Notes: generated by a model not told the origin, from the sequence alone. Counted from the first letter of the stretch, positions 51,563 to 61,269 are shown. The stretch: DNA of 64,000 bases from Ignavibacteria bacterium (GCA_036262055.1 DATAJP010000003.1:248001-312000); one strand, 5' to 3'. A program made the numbers and translations.

Positions 51563-52393
51563 ATGAAAAATAAGAAGTTATTTTACAGTGTAGTATTTTC
51601 GGTTTTATTATTAACAAGTATTTCGGTTTTTTACAGCTGCGGAGCCAATATATTTTCTGAGTCCGACGATGTGGCAATAGGAAAAGACATTGACCGGCAG
51701 ATAAAAGCAGACCCAAGACAATTCCCGATGCTTCAGGGGCGACCCGAAGTTAATGATTATGTAACCAGGATTGGAAAGACCATTCTTACAAATTCAAATT
51801 TTATTCAGTATGAGAATACTTTTCCATATCAGTTTACTGTAGTAAACGATACGATTGTAAATGCATTTTGCACACCCGGCGGGTTTATATATGTTTATAC
51901 CGGTCTGATAAAATTTCTCGATAACGAAGCTGCTCTTGCAGGAGTTATTGGTCATGAAATAGCTCACGCGGAAAGACGTCACATGACGCAAAGATTGACT
52001 TCTTATTACGGTGTAAATGCAATTTTAGGTTTAGTACTTGGAAGCAACCCGAATATATTTGCTGAGATTGCAGCGAACTTATTTGTCGGACTTGGGTTTC
52101 TTGCTAACAGCCGTTCCGATGAGCTTGAAGCTGATAATTACTCTATAAGGTATTTAACAGCAACACAATGGTATCCCGGTTCGATAACTTTCTTTTTCGA
52201 TAAAATCAGAGAAGAACAGCGGCAAAAGGGAACTACACCCGGGGACTTGGAACGCTTGCTTTCAACGCATCCTCTTCCCCAGGATAGAATTACCAACGTA
52301 AGCACACAGCTTAGAGATTTAAAAATAAATGCTGACCCTACAAAGGGTTTGAATACACAAGAATATCAACGAATAAAATCTTTATTACCCTAA
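51563..52393 (+). CDS. M48 family metalloprotease lipoprotein (BepA/LoiP-like)
   Basis: This is a zinc protease of 276 residues. A lipoprotein leader ends 'ISVFYSCGANIF' (lipobox cysteine). The zinc site is H131-E-I-A-H135 in 'AGVIGHEIAHAERRHMTQRL', and the third ligand is the first Glu of 'NSRSDELEADNYSIRYL'. 'VNAFCTPGGFIYVYTGLI' is the family's edge strand. Relatives degrade misfolded outer-membrane proteins in the periplasm. It has a small exported protein gene nine bases downstream. Confidence 0.9.
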   Translation: MKNKKLFYSVVFSVLLLTSISVFYSCGANIFSESDDVAIGKDIDRQIKADPRQFPMLQGRPEVNDYVTRIGKTILTNSNFIQYENTFPYQFTVVNDTIVNAFCTPGGFIYVYTGLIKFLDNEAALAGVIGHEIAHAERRHMTQRLTSYYGVNAILGLVLGSNPNIFAEIAANLFVGLGFLANSRSDELEADNYSIRYLTATQWYPGSITFFFDKIREEQRQKGTTPGDLERLLSTHPLPQDRITNVSTQLRDLKINADPTKGLNTQEYQRIKSLLP

Positions 52394-52402
52394 ATATAAT
52401 TT

Positions 52403-52912
52403 ATGAAAAAAATATTATTAAGTGTCTTAATATTTCTTTTATCAATTAGTTTTGTTCACGCAGACCAAATTAATGATAATGAATTTAAGTTTACTGTTTA
52501 TATCCCTTCCGGCTGGGACAGGCAAAAAACCGAAGAAACTTCTCAGAAAGATGCAATCTCTTATTCCATTAACAGAAAAGACAGCAAAAATGCATTGATG
52601 CTTCTTGCATTTAAGGTTAATGCAATTAAAGAGCTTGACGATTTGGTTTATACTTTTGAAAAGGATTTCACACTGAAAATTCCTCCTCGTTCGGGAGATT
52701 ATAAAAGCTTCGATAACGGCAGTTATGACGGCAAGATGGCAGTATATAAGGACAATGAATTTACAGAGACAATTTATTATTACAGGACAAAGAACTCCGA
52801 CGGTACAAATTATGCTTATGTATTAAGGTTCATAACACCGAATGGTTCTTATAATTATGATACTGAGACCGAAATTAAACAGATAACGGATTCATTCAAA
52901 CCCGTAAATTAG
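52403..52912 (+). CDS. Small exported protein, PsbP-like fold possible
   Basis: A signal peptide, 'KKILLSVLIFLLSISFVHA', precedes about 150 residues. The segment 'DNEFKFTVYIPSGWDRQKTE' followed by 'AISYSINRKDSKNALMLLAF' resembles the PsbP/DUF1795 layout (a Pro-x-Gly-Trp turn in a single alpha-beta-alpha unit), but no family is certain. Its position after the M48 gene suggests a periplasmic partner. It is convergent with the MBL hydrolase gene, with a gap of two bases. Confidence 0.7.
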   Translation: MKKILLSVLIFLLSISFVHADQINDNEFKFTVYIPSGWDRQKTEETSQKDAISYSINRKDSKNALMLLAFKVNAIKELDDLVYTFEKDFTLKIPPRSGDYKSFDNGSYDGKMAVYKDNEFTETIYYYRTKNSDGTNYAYVLRFITPNGSYNYDTETEIKQITDSFKPVN

Positions 52913-52914
52913 GT

Positions 52915-53556
52915 TTATTTTAGAAAAGGATTATTCATCTTTTCATATCCAACATCAGTTGTTTCCATATGACCGGGCAGTAATTGGTATTCATCGGTTA
53001 CTTCTTTAAATAATTTATTCTTTATTGAATCAATCAATGTGTTGTAGTCACCTCCCGGAAGGTCAGTCCTTCCGATTGATTCCTTAAATATTACGTCACC
53101 GCAGAAAACCAGTTTATTTTTGTCATCGATGAGGCAGATGCTTCCCGGTGAATGCCCGGGAGTATGGATTATTCTTAAACTCGCATTCGCAACTTTCAAA
53201 TCATCGCCTTCAGCGAGATAGCTGTCAAAAGCAGGGGATTCCTCGACCTCCACACCATACATTTTGCCCTGCGTTACCGAATTTTTAATCATAAGCTCGT
53301 CATCTTTATGTCCGGTTAGCTCGACATTAAATAGCTCCTTGCTGAATTTATTGCCAAGAATGTGGTCAAGATGCCCGTGTGTATTGATGATTTTCGTGAT
53401 TTTGATCTTTTCTTTTTCCAATATCTTTTTAAGCTCTTCTTTTTCTTCAGGAAAATAAACGGCAGGGTCTATGATAATTCCTTCCCCTGTATTCTCATCA
53501 TAGTAAATATAACAGTTCATTTGGAAAGGATTAACAGGAAGTTGAATGACTTTCAT
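52915..53556 (-). CDS. MBL-fold metallo-hydrolase, glyoxalase II-like
   Basis: This is a 213-residue metallo-beta-lactamase-fold enzyme. Metal ligands are in 'IINTHGHLDHILGNKF' (THxHxDH), 'IIHTPGHSPGSICLID', 'LVFCGDVIFKESIGRTDLPG' and the late His of 'QLLPGHMETTDVG'. It matches the YcbL-type hydroxyacylglutathione-hydrolase branch. In an organism that may make bacillithiol (bshC nearby), the real thiol could be bacillithiol rather than glutathione; that is an inference. Confidence 0.9.
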   Translation of the reverse strand: MKVIQLPVNPFQMNCYIYYDENTGEGIIIDPAVYFPEEKEELKKILEKEKIKITKIINTHGHLDHILGNKFSKELFNVELTGHKDDELMIKNSVTQGKMYGVEVEESPAFDSYLAEGDDLKVANASLRIIHTPGHSPGSICLIDDKNKLVFCGDVIFKESIGRTDLPGGDYNTLIDSIKNKLFKEVTDEYQLLPGHMETTDVGYEKMNNPFLK

Positions 53557-53617
53557 AATAGTTTCTAAATTGATTTTACTTTCAAATATAAATATTTTTA
53601 CAAAGTTTGATTAAATA

Positions 53618-54070
53618 TTGAGTGATAACGACAAAGTTAAGATAATTGTTACCAACAGAAAGGCAAATTTTCTTTACGAAATTCTTGAAAAATTTGAAGC
53701 CGGTCTCGTATTGAACGGAACGGAAGTAAAATCTTTAAGAGAAGGTAAAGCAAATTTACAGGATGCTTATGCTAAGTTAATGAAGAACGAACTTTACCTT
53801 CTTAATTGTAATATCAGCCCGTATAAATTCGGAAACGTGAACAATCACGACCCCGTAAGAGCACGGAAACTTTTATTGCACAAATACCAGATTAAGAAAA
53901 TCAAAAAATCTCTGGAAGAAAAAGGATTGACCTTAATTCCATTAAAATTATATTTGAAAGATTCACTTGTGAAGGTTGAGCTTGGAATTGCAAGAGGCAA
54001 AAAAGTTTTTGATAAACGTGAATCAATTAAAAAACGTGAGGTTGAAAGAAGCATTCAGAGAGGCGGATAA
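53618..54070 (+). CDS. smpB: SsrA-binding protein SmpB
   Basis: This partner of tmRNA rescues stalled ribosomes. It has 150 residues with the OB-type core 'FLYEILEKFEAGLVLNGTEV', 'KSLREGKANLQDAYAKLM', 'LLNCNISPYKFGNVNNHDPV' and 'RARKLLLHKYQIKKIKKSLE'. The C-terminal basic tail, 'GKKVFDKRESIKKREVERSI', enters the mRNA channel. The start is TTG. The tmRNA gene is not in this window. tyrS follows after nine bases. Confidence 0.95.
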   Translation: MSDNDKVKIIVTNRKANFLYEILEKFEAGLVLNGTEVKSLREGKANLQDAYAKLMKNELYLLNCNISPYKFGNVNNHDPVRARKLLLHKYQIKKIKKSLEEKGLTLIPLKLYLKDSLVKVELGIARGKKVFDKRESIKKREVERSIQRGG

Positions 54071-54079
54071 AAAATTTAA

Positions 54080-55315
54080 ATGAGCAAGTTTCCATCATTA
54101 AATGAGCAGTTAGACATAATCAAAAGCGGTGCGGTTGACATCATTCCCGAAGAAGAGCTTATAGCCAAAATTAAGAAGTCGATTAAGGAAAATAAACCTC
54201 TCAACATCAAACTTGGATGCGATCCTTCAAAACCTGATTTGCATATAGGCCATGGGGTTGTTCTGAACAAGCTTCGCCAGTTTCAGGAACTTGGTCATCA
54301 GGCGATTCTGATTATCGGTGATTTCACTGCAATGATTGGTGACCCCACAGGAAGAAAAAAAGCCCGCCCGCAGCTTACATTCGAAGAAGCTGTTGAAAAC
54401 GGCAAGACATATTTTGAGCAGGCATCAAGAATTTTACAAAAAGATAAAACAACGATAGTCTATAATTCCGAATGGTTGAGTAAATTGTCACTGATTGATT
54501 TAATCGGTATTTTAGGAAAATTCACAGTGCAAAGAATTCTCGAGAGGGATGATTTTACTAACAGAATAAAAGAACAGCAGGAAATTTCAATGCATGAATT
54601 GTTGTATCCGATAATGCAGGGATATGATTCGTATGCAATCAAAGCCGATGTTGAGCTTGGCGGAACGGACCAACGGTTTAATAATCTTGTCGGACGTGAC
54701 ATGCAGAAACGCTTCAACATGGAACCGCAAGTGGTAATCACAATGCCGCTTCTTGAAGGAACCGACGGAAGTGAAAAGATGAGCAAATCTCTGAACAATG
54801 CAATAGGCATTACCGATTCGCCTAAGGAAATTTTCGGTAAGGCAATGTCGATACCTGATGTTCTTATTTATAAATATTATCAGCTTGGAACAAAACTCCC
54901 GTTATCTGAACTTGAACAGATTAAATTAAAACTTGAGGATTCAAATAATAATCCGCGCGATTTAAAACGCCGTTTGGGATTTGAACTGGTTAAGTTATAC
55001 TATGACGAACAAACTGCACAAAATGCAGTTGATGAATTTGACAGAATATTTGTCAAAAAGGAACTTCCTGATGATATGCCTGTGTTTGAATTAAAAGTTT
55101 CAAATAAATCTTTATCTGAACTTCTTGTTGAAACTGCCTTGACATCATCACTTTCAGAATCACGAAGAATGATTGAGCAGGGAGCAATTCAGATTGACCA
55201 GAAAAAAGTTTCTGACATTAAATTAATAATAGACGAAAGTTTTCCTGATGATTTTATAATTCAGAGGGGAAAAAGAAATTTTGTAAAAATAAAAAAATCA
55301 CCTAAGGAGCAATAA
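54080..55315 (+). CDS. tyrS: Tyrosyl-tRNA synthetase
   Basis: This class I synthetase of 411 residues belongs to the TyrRS branch with an S4-like C-terminal RNA-binding domain. It carries '[20 protein letters not shown]' (HIGH), '[20 protein letters not shown]', '[16 protein letters not shown]' and '[16 protein letters not shown]' (KMSKS). The last 70 residues, '[20 protein letters not shown]', form the S4 domain. The end of the gene supplies the Shine-Dalgarno of pdaD. Confidence 0.96.
   Translation: MSKFPSLNEQLDIIKSGAVDIIPEEELIAKIKKSIKENKPLNIKLGCDPSKPDLHIGHGVVLNKLRQFQELGHQAILIIGDFTAMIGDPTGRKKARPQLTFEEAVENGKTYFEQASRILQKDKTTIVYNSEWLSKLSLIDLIGILGKFTVQRILERDDFTNRIKEQQEISMHELLYPIMQGYDSYAIKADVELGGTDQRFNNLVGRDMQKRFNMEPQVVITMPLLEGTDGSEKMSKSLNNAIGITDSPKEIFGKAMSIPDVLIYKYYQLGTKLPLSELEQIKLKLEDSNNNPRDLKRRLGFELVKLYYDEQTAQNAVDEFDRIFVKKELPDDMPVFELKVSNKSLSELLVETALTSSLSESRRMIEQGAIQIDQKKVSDIKLIIDESFPDDFIIQRGKRNFVKIKKSPKEQ
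55304..55309 (+). promoter_or_regulatory. Shine-Dalgarno deciding the TTG start of pdaD
   Basis: AAGGAG lies eight bases before TTG 55318, inside the last codons of tyrS. The spacing is optimal and supports the TTG start and coupling to tyrS. Confidence 0.65.
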
Positions 55316-55317
55316 AA

Positions 55318-55863
55318 TTGTTTAAACCAACCAAAATCTTTTTTACAAAGGGGGTCGGAAGACACAAAGATTATTTACAGTCGTTTGAATTGGCGCTGCG
55401 AAACGCCGGAATAGAAAAATGCAACCTCGTAATGGTTTCAAGTATCTATCCCGCAGGATGCAAGCGCTTAACTAAAGAGCAGGGAGTTGCGGAATTAACC
55501 CCCGGCTCTATCACATTTTGCGTTATGGCAAGAAATTTTACCAACGAACCGAATCGTCTTATTGCTTCTTCTATAGGAGTCGCGCTTCCTTCGGATGATT
55601 CGCATTACGGATATATATCCGAACATCATCCTTTCGGTGAGCCTGAAAAAATTTCAGGTGAATATGCCGAAGACTTAGCTGCGACAATGCTTGCAACAAC
55701 TTTAGGAGTTGAATTTAATCCGGAAACGGCATGGAATGAAAGAGAGAATGTTTATAAATCGAGCGGAAAAATTTTTAAAACTTTCAACGTAACACAGTCA
55801 GCAGAAGGCGATAAAAACGGATTATGGACTACCGTAATAGCCTGTGCTGTCATGATTCCTTAA
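55318..55863 (+). CDS. pdaD: Pyruvoyl-dependent arginine decarboxylase
   Basis: This proenzyme of 181 residues self-cleaves to make a pyruvoyl group and converts arginine to agmatine, the first step of one polyamine route. The cleavage region is '[20 protein letters not shown]', where Ser42 of the Ser-Ser pair should become the pyruvoyl residue. '[20 protein letters not shown]', '[20 protein letters not shown]' and '[17 protein letters not shown]' are conserved in archaeal and FCB-group enzymes. No agmatinase or agmatine deiminase is adjacent; the DDAH-like gene at 47.3 kb is not an obvious candidate. Confidence 0.92.
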   Translation: MFKPTKIFFTKGVGRHKDYLQSFELALRNAGIEKCNLVMVSSIYPAGCKRLTKEQGVAELTPGSITFCVMARNFTNEPNRLIASSIGVALPSDDSHYGYISEHHPFGEPEKISGEYAEDLAATMLATTLGVEFNPETAWNERENVYKSSGKIFKTFNVTQSAEGDKNGLWTTVIACAVMIP

Positions 55864-55873
55864 CTAATAATTC

Positions 55874-55901
55874 AGTAGGACAGGCATTCCTGCCTGTCCT
55901 C
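55874..55901 (+). repeat. Family D repeat, copy 2 (half element)
   Basis: AGTAGGACAGGCATTCCTGC then CTGTCCTC matches the left arm of the repeat at 4956. It lies 3' of pdaD. Confidence 0.75.
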
Positions 55902-55990
55902 TCTTTAAACCAATCTTTCCTTTCTAAATTTCAACTTTCTTTTTAATTAGGTAATTTCTCATTATTAATTTAATTTAACTGATATCCTGA

Positions 55991-57655
55991 ATGATATTAA
56001 ATATTGATAAGGTTCCCGGTTTAAATGCACTATATAAAGATTACATAGAAAATTTTGATTCCGTTAAAAGTTTTTATCAGTATGGATATCAGACCTCTGA
56101 AGATTTTTTAAAATGCGTCGAAGATAAAAAACAATCTTATCCCTCCGGCAAAGTTAATCGTGCTGAACTTTCAAATATATTAATCCGCCAGAATAAATTT
56201 TTTAACTCTGCAGAAAAGACGTATGAGAATTTGGAGTCATTGAAAGATGAAAATACATTTGCCATTGTAACAGGGCAGCAAGTTGGCATCTTGAGCGGAC
56301 CTTTATACACAATTTATAAGGCGTTAAACACAATTCAGCTTGCTGAAAAACTTAATTCTGAGTTTAAAGAATATAAATTTGTTCCTGTCTTTTGGCTTGA
56401 AGCAGATGACCACGATTTTCTTGAGATAAACAATATAAATATCTTAAATAAAGAAAACGAACTTGTCAATTTAAGATATTTCGAAGGCGGAGTGGAACAG
56501 GAAAGATATTTAAAACCTGCTACATCGGTTTTAGTTGATGATAATTTTGAAAATTTAATCAAAGAGCTTGAGGAAAATTTGCATCATACTGATTTTTCCG
56601 ATGCAATTTTTGACTATATAAGGCGTTCATACCGCGTTGGCATTGACTTAAAAACTGCCTTTGCAAGATTTCTAAATTATCTGTTTGAAAACTCAGGATT
56701 AATTTTCTTTGACCCTACTGACCCTGAGATAAAAAGATTTTTAATTCCCGTAATTGAAAAAGAATTAAACACCTTTCCTAAAGTCTGCGAAATAGTCATC
56801 GATGCTTCCGCACAGCTTGAACATAATTACGAACCGCAGATTAAACCTAAGGCAATCAATCTTTTTTATAATCATAACGAAAACCGTTATCTTATAGAAC
56901 CGAGAGACGATAATTCATTCGGATTAAAAAACTCCAGACAGAAGTTTGAAAAATCTGAAATGATTGATTCGTTAAATTTGAATTATCAAAATTTTAGTTC
57001 TAATGTTATTACCCGACCCATATTTCAGGATTTTATATTGCCAACTATTGCATACATCGGAGGTCCTTCTGAGATTTCCTATTTTGCCCAGCTTAAAAAT
57101 GTGTATGAATATTTTAATGTCCGTATGCCGATTATTTATCCGCGCACTTCGGTAACACTAATGGAATCAAAATCCATGCAGTTCTTCAAAAAATATGATA
57201 TTATGTTAGAAGAAATGTTTAATCAGGAAGCTGTTAATGAAAAGCTTTTAGGGAAAACTTCCGAAATAAATCTTGAAGAATTATTTAATGAATATATTGA
57301 TGAAATGAACTCGCTTAATTATTCTTTTGAGAAAGAATTAGTCAAAGTTGACAAAAACCTTGTAAATAATTTTAAGAACCGCAATCAGAAAAACTTTGAG
57401 ACACTTCAGATGTTAAAGCAAAAATTTATAGATTCTCAGATAAACCAGAATGAAGGTGTGTTTGCAAAGATGAAATCGATTTACAATAACATTTATCCGG
57501 AATCCAAATTGCAGGAACGCATTCTGAACGTATCATATTTTTTAAATAAATACGGAATCGATTTGATGAAAATGCTTAAAACAAATATTAATATTTCAGA
57601 ATTTAATCATCAGCTAATTGAACTAAACGTAAAGGAACAGAAAGATTTATTTTAA
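55991..57655 (+). CDS. bshC: Bacillithiol biosynthesis cysteine-adding enzyme BshC
   Basis: The family is credited with the last step of bacillithiol synthesis, adding cysteine to GlcN-malate. The protein has 554 residues with 'FAIVTGQQVGILSGPLYTIY', 'KALNTIQLAEKLN', 'FVPVFWLEADDHDFLEINNI', 'ARFLNYLFENSGLIFFDPTD' and 'PTIAYIGGPSEISYFAQLKN', all typical of BshC. A C-terminal coiled-coil region follows. bshA and bshB are not in the window. It is part of a unit with the glycosyltransferase and the methyltransferase downstream (gap of three bases). Confidence 0.94.
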   Translation: MILNIDKVPGLNALYKDYIENFDSVKSFYQYGYQTSEDFLKCVEDKKQSYPSGKVNRAELSNILIRQNKFFNSAEKTYENLESLKDENTFAIVTGQQVGILSGPLYTIYKALNTIQLAEKLNSEFKEYKFVPVFWLEADDHDFLEINNINILNKENELVNLRYFEGGVEQERYLKPATSVLVDDNFENLIKELEENLHHTDFSDAIFDYIRRSYRVGIDLKTAFARFLNYLFENSGLIFFDPTDPEIKRFLIPVIEKELNTFPKVCEIVIDASAQLEHNYEPQIKPKAINLFYNHNENRYLIEPRDDNSFGLKNSRQKFEKSEMIDSLNLNYQNFSSNVITRPIFQDFILPTIAYIGGPSEISYFAQLKNVYEYFNVRMPIIYPRTSVTLMESKSMQFFKKYDIMLEEMFNQEAVNEKLLGKTSEINLEELFNEYIDEMNSLNYSFEKELVKVDKNLVNNFKNRNQKNFETLQMLKQKFIDSQINQNEGVFAKMKSIYNNIYPESKLQERILNVSYFLNKYGIDLMKMLKTNINISEFNHQLIELNVKEQKDLF

Positions 57656-57658
57656 CAC

Positions 57659-58597
57659 TTGAATGTGCCGGAAAAAATATTAATAATCAGGTTCTCATCT
57701 TTTGGTGATATAGTCCTTACCTTTCCTCTTATCAATCTTCTCAAAAAGAAATTCCCAAACGCAAATATTTCTTTTGTTGTTAAACCTCAGTATTCTGAAT
57801 TAGTAAAAATTAATCCTTTAATTGATGAAGTTATAGAATTCGATGAACATCTTAAGCTCGATTTTAAGAAGTATGACTTAATTATTGACCTTCAGAATAA
57901 CCCTAAGAGCAAAGCGTTTACCTTCGCAGCAGGAACTAAAATTTTAAGATATAAGAAGGATAATTTTAAAAAATTTCTTTTGGTAAGATTTAAAATCAAT
58001 TTATTTAAGGAAATTATTCCCGTATATAAAAGATATATTCAAACATTAAAGGATGTCATTTCATTAACCGAAAAAGACTACACGTTTACGACCTCAGAAT
58101 TAAAATCAACCAATTTACATTTCACTGATAAAAAATATATTGTTATTGCTCCGTCATCTAAGCATTTTACCAAAAGATATCCTAAAGAGAAATACCTTGA
58201 ACTTATAATCACATTAAAAGAGAAATATCAAATTATACTCACCGGAGATGATTCAAATACTGATAGAGAAATTTGCAATTATTTATGTAAGGATGATAAA
58301 GTTATCAGCTACTGCGGTAAATTAAGCTATCCTGAATTAGCTTATGTATTAAAAAATTCTGAGTTTGTTATATCCAACGACAGCGGGGTTATGCATTTTG
58401 CAGAATCACTTGGCAAAAAAGTTTATGCAATATTCGGCAGCACTGTAAAAGAATTCGGATTTTTCCCACAGCTTGAAACGTCAAAAGTTTTTGAATATGT
58501 CGGCTTATATTGCCGTCCCTGCACACATATAGGGCTCAACAAATGTCCCGAAGGTCATTTTAAATGCATGCTTGAAAATAAAGTTGAAATAAATTGA
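57659..58597 (+). CDS. Glycosyltransferase family 9 (heptosyltransferase-like) protein
   Basis: This 312-residue GT-B enzyme resembles the ADP-heptose:LPS heptosyltransferases. It has 'ILIIRFSSFGDIVLTFPLIN', 'LIIDLQNNPKSKAFTFAAG', 'IVIAPSSKHFTKRYPKEKYL', 'ISNDSGVMHFAESLGKKVYA' and 'GSTVKEFGFFPQ'. It probably adds a heptose or related sugar to the inner core of lipopolysaccharide. TTG start. The C-terminus carries several cysteines ('LYCRPCTHIGLNKCPEGHFK'). It overlaps the next gene at TGATG. Confidence 0.9.
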   Translation: MNVPEKILIIRFSSFGDIVLTFPLINLLKKKFPNANISFVVKPQYSELVKINPLIDEVIEFDEHLKLDFKKYDLIIDLQNNPKSKAFTFAAGTKILRYKKDNFKKFLLVRFKINLFKEIIPVYKRYIQTLKDVISLTEKDYTFTTSELKSTNLHFTDKKYIVIAPSSKHFTKRYPKEKYLELIITLKEKYQIILTGDDSNTDREICNYLCKDDKVISYCGKLSYPELAYVLKNSEFVISNDSGVMHFAESLGKKVYAIFGSTVKEFGFFPQLETSKVFEYVGLYCRPCTHIGLNKCPEGHFKCMLENKVEIN

Positions 58598-59775
58598 TGA
58601 ATAAAAGTATCATATTAAAAAAGAATGAAGAGAAACGACTTCTAAACGGTCATCAATGGATTTTCAGCAATGAGATAAAAGAGATTACGGGAAATCCTGC
58701 CAACGGCGATATTATTTCCCTCTATTCCGTATCAAATAAATTTCTCGGTAAAGGTTTTTATAACAAAAACTCTCTGATTGCATACCGCCAGCTAACCTCA
58801 GAAAATATCGAAATCAATTTTAATTTAATAAAGCAACGAATATTTGATGCAAATGATTACCGCATTAATTTATATCCTGAACGAGCTGCATATCGTGTTA
58901 TTAATAGCGAAAGCGACTATTTGCCGGGACTTATCATCGACAGATTCGGAAATAACTTCTCATTTCAGATTTTTTCTTTAGGAATGGAAAAGTTCAAAGA
59001 AGATTTAATTGAACTTTTAAAAAATGATTTTAATGCAGATTTAATTGTTGAAAAAAATGATAACAATCTTCGAACTCTTGAAGGATTAGAAAAGTTTGAA
59101 CATATTTCTTACGCAAAAGAAAACAAAGATGATTACACTTTCGTTCAGTCAATCGACGGAATAAAATATAAAATTGATTTGGTTAACGGACAGAAAACAG
59201 GATTCTATTTAGACCAGGCAGGTAACCGAATTAAAATTCGTGAATATGTAAAAGAAAATTATAATGTTCTTGATTTATTCTGTAATGAAGGTGGATTTGC
59301 TTTAAATGCTGCTCTGCAAAAAACTGCAAAAATTACTGCTGTAGATATTTCGGAAACATCATTAAATACAGCTAAGGAAAACGCAAGGCTTAATAGTTTT
59401 TCTAACATAGACTTTATTGCAGATGATGTCTTTGAGTATCTCGATAAAGACAAGTATACTTATGACGTAATCATTTTAGACCCGCCATCTTTCACTAAAA
59501 GGAAGAAAAACATTGACAACGCAATTTCAGGCTATATCGAATTAAATAAAAAATGTCTGGATAAAATAAAAAGAGGAGGATACTTATTCACTTTCTCCTG
59601 TTCGCATCATATTTCAGAAGAAATTTTTGAAAATATAATTGTTAAAAGCGCAAGATTGACAAAGCGGAAAATACAGATAATTGATTCAGGAATTACTTCA
59701 TATGACCATCCTGTATTACCTCAGATGGAAGAAACTAAGTATCTGAAAAGTTTAGTAATAAGAGTTGTTAATTAA
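58597..59775 (+). CDS. Class I SAM-dependent rRNA methyltransferase, RlmI-like
   Basis: The protein has about 392 residues. An N-terminal PUA-like domain ('KRLLNGHQWIFSNEIKEITG') and a central EEHEE-like region ('SESDYLPGLIIDRFGNNFSF') precede the Rossmann methyltransferase: 'GQKTGFYLDQAGNRIKIREY', 'VLDLFCNEGGFALNAAL', 'DVIILDPPSFTKRKKN' and 'LFTFSCSHHISEEIF' with the catalytic Cys. It resembles the 23S rRNA m5C1962 enzyme RlmI; the exact target is not assured. The ATG overlaps the GT9 stop; a TTG one codon earlier is also possible. Confidence 0.92.
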   Translation: MNKSIILKKNEEKRLLNGHQWIFSNEIKEITGNPANGDIISLYSVSNKFLGKGFYNKNSLIAYRQLTSENIEINFNLIKQRIFDANDYRINLYPERAAYRVINSESDYLPGLIIDRFGNNFSFQIFSLGMEKFKEDLIELLKNDFNADLIVEKNDNNLRTLEGLEKFEHISYAKENKDDYTFVQSIDGIKYKIDLVNGQKTGFYLDQAGNRIKIREYVKENYNVLDLFCNEGGFALNAALQKTAKITAVDISETSLNTAKENARLNSFSNIDFIADDVFEYLDKDKYTYDVIILDPPSFTKRKKNIDNAISGYIELNKKCLDKIKRGGYLFTFSCSHHISEEIFENIIVKSARLTKRKIQIIDSGITSYDHPVLPQMEETKYLKSLVIRVVN

Positions 59776-59784
59776 CAATTACCA

Positions 59785-61269
59785 TTAATAATTATCTTTA
59801 CGGATTGTAAGCATTGCGGCGCTTAATTTTGGCAATATGATTTCATAAGTGTCATCCCGGGGAATGATACTTTCAAACTTATACGTGCCGCTAAGCACGC
59901 CATCATTTGTAGCATCAAATGTTTTTCCTGCCAGACGAACACCTAAGGAATCGCTTAATCTTTCACTTTCCAGTCTTATTAACTCACCTTTAGAGGAAGT
60001 TCCGGAAACACTTATTAAAACTTTACCCATGGCACTTTCATCTTTATTTATGATTGTTATTCGTGTCGTTCCTAATGAATCAATCGAAGACCAGGCTTTA
60101 ATATTGCTTGTTGTTTTTATTTCCGTATTTAAAAGTGATGCACTATTTTGCGTCGCTTCAGAAAAAAGAATTAAACCGTAATAAATGGGATTAACGTGTG
60201 CTATGGATTTATTGTCTTTCCAATAAAAATTAAATGCATTAGCATAGCTTATACCGGCATTATGAATGTTAACTCCGTTTACTCCGACGGTCGCAAGTTC
60301 GAAAAGAAAATCAGTTAACCATAATGAGGTATAAAACGAATTGCTGACATTACTTAATCCTGTTTCTGATATATTTAGCTCCGTTATTCTGTATTTTAAA
60401 GAATTATCATTTGCTTCAGCAACATATTCTTTCACCAGTTCAATCTGATTTTTGATTGTTGATTCTGAGATTATGTCTTTATGTGTGTAAGTTTTTCCGA
60501 GCGGATAAATTTTTTGAGTTACAATATTCAGTTGTTCTTTATTTAATTCTATAAATTGATTCAGATTAGCAAGCCAGTCTTTATTTATAAAAGCAGCTCC
60601 TCCAAGAAGGGCTTGTATATCAATCATTTCTTTTAAGCGAATAAGATAATTATTATATTCACGGTTAAACTGTTCAAAGTTCCATCCGCTTCCTTTGAGA
60701 ATAACTGATTTATTATCCTCTCCATAAAAATATTTGTTCGTAAAAAGTTCAGGTGAATCCGCAACTTCATAAGCAATTACGCTTCCTTTCGGAAATAATT
60801 TGCTTGTAACGAAAATCCAGTCTTTCCCGAGCTTCGGATCGCCGTTTGCAAAATTAACTCCAAGAATAAATTTAATTCCGCTTTGACGAGCAATTTCAGT
60901 TATTACTGTAATCCAGTCATAGTTAATGTCATAAATAATATTTTTTGGTCTTAATGCTCCGCCGGGATTCCACCAGCTATAATCCGAACCGCGTGAGATT
61001 CTTAAAACTCCCTGACCATTGCCATACGTTCCCAAGTTGCTCAACAAACGAATAAAAATTTGGTTTATACCTTTATCTGCATTGCCTGAATAATAGGGGA
61101 TTGATTCATAATCTATGGAAATACCCGCAAACGATTTTGGAATGGTTATAGTTTTTTTATCAATATCAACATAAACTTCTGCTATTACATTATTCTGTGC
61201 AGATGCAATTGAAGATAAAGCAATGAAAAACAGGATTAAGGAAATATTTAAAATTCGCAAATATTTCAT
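59785..61269 (-). CDS. GH79-like secreted protein lacking the usual acid/base glutamate
   Basis: A signal peptide covers residues 1-24. The 494-residue protein follows the glycoside hydrolase 79 layout (heparanase/beta-glucuronidase clan): 'SFAGISIDYESIPYYSG', 'VLRISRGSDYSWWNPGG', and a C-terminal beta domain after about residue 380. The nucleophile position is kept as E297 in 'YRITELNISETG'. The acid/base motif, normally N-E-P, reads D171-S172-P173 ('IAYEVADSPELF'), so the proton donor is replaced by Ser. It may be a non-catalytic carbohydrate-binding protein or use other chemistry. No T9SS tail is visible. It is convergent with the RlmI-like gene. Confidence 0.78.
   Translation of the reverse strand: MKYLRILNISLILFFIALSSIASAQNNVIAEVYVDIDKKTITIPKSFAGISIDYESIPYYSGNADKGINQIFIRLLSNLGTYGNGQGVLRISRGSDYSWWNPGGALRPKNIIYDINYDWITVITEIARQSGIKFILGVNFANGDPKLGKDWIFVTSKLFPKGSVIAYEVADSPELFTNKYFYGEDNKSVILKGSGWNFEQFNREYNNYLIRLKEMIDIQALLGGAAFINKDWLANLNQFIELNKEQLNIVTQKIYPLGKTYTHKDIISESTIKNQIELVKEYVAEANDNSLKYRITELNISETGLSNVSNSFYTSLWLTDFLFELATVGVNGVNIHNAGISYANAFNFYWKDNKSIAHVNPIYYGLILFSEATQNSASLLNTEIKTTSNIKAWSSIDSLGTTRITIINKDESAMGKVLISVSGTSSKGELIRLESERLSDSLGVRLAGKTFDATNDGVLSGTYKFESIIPRDDTYEIILPKLSAAMLTIRKDNY

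Noticed and set aside
53264-53568. Frames opposite the MBL hydrolase gene
   Set aside because: They lie fully within a well-supported gene, with no family marks; they are antisense shadows.
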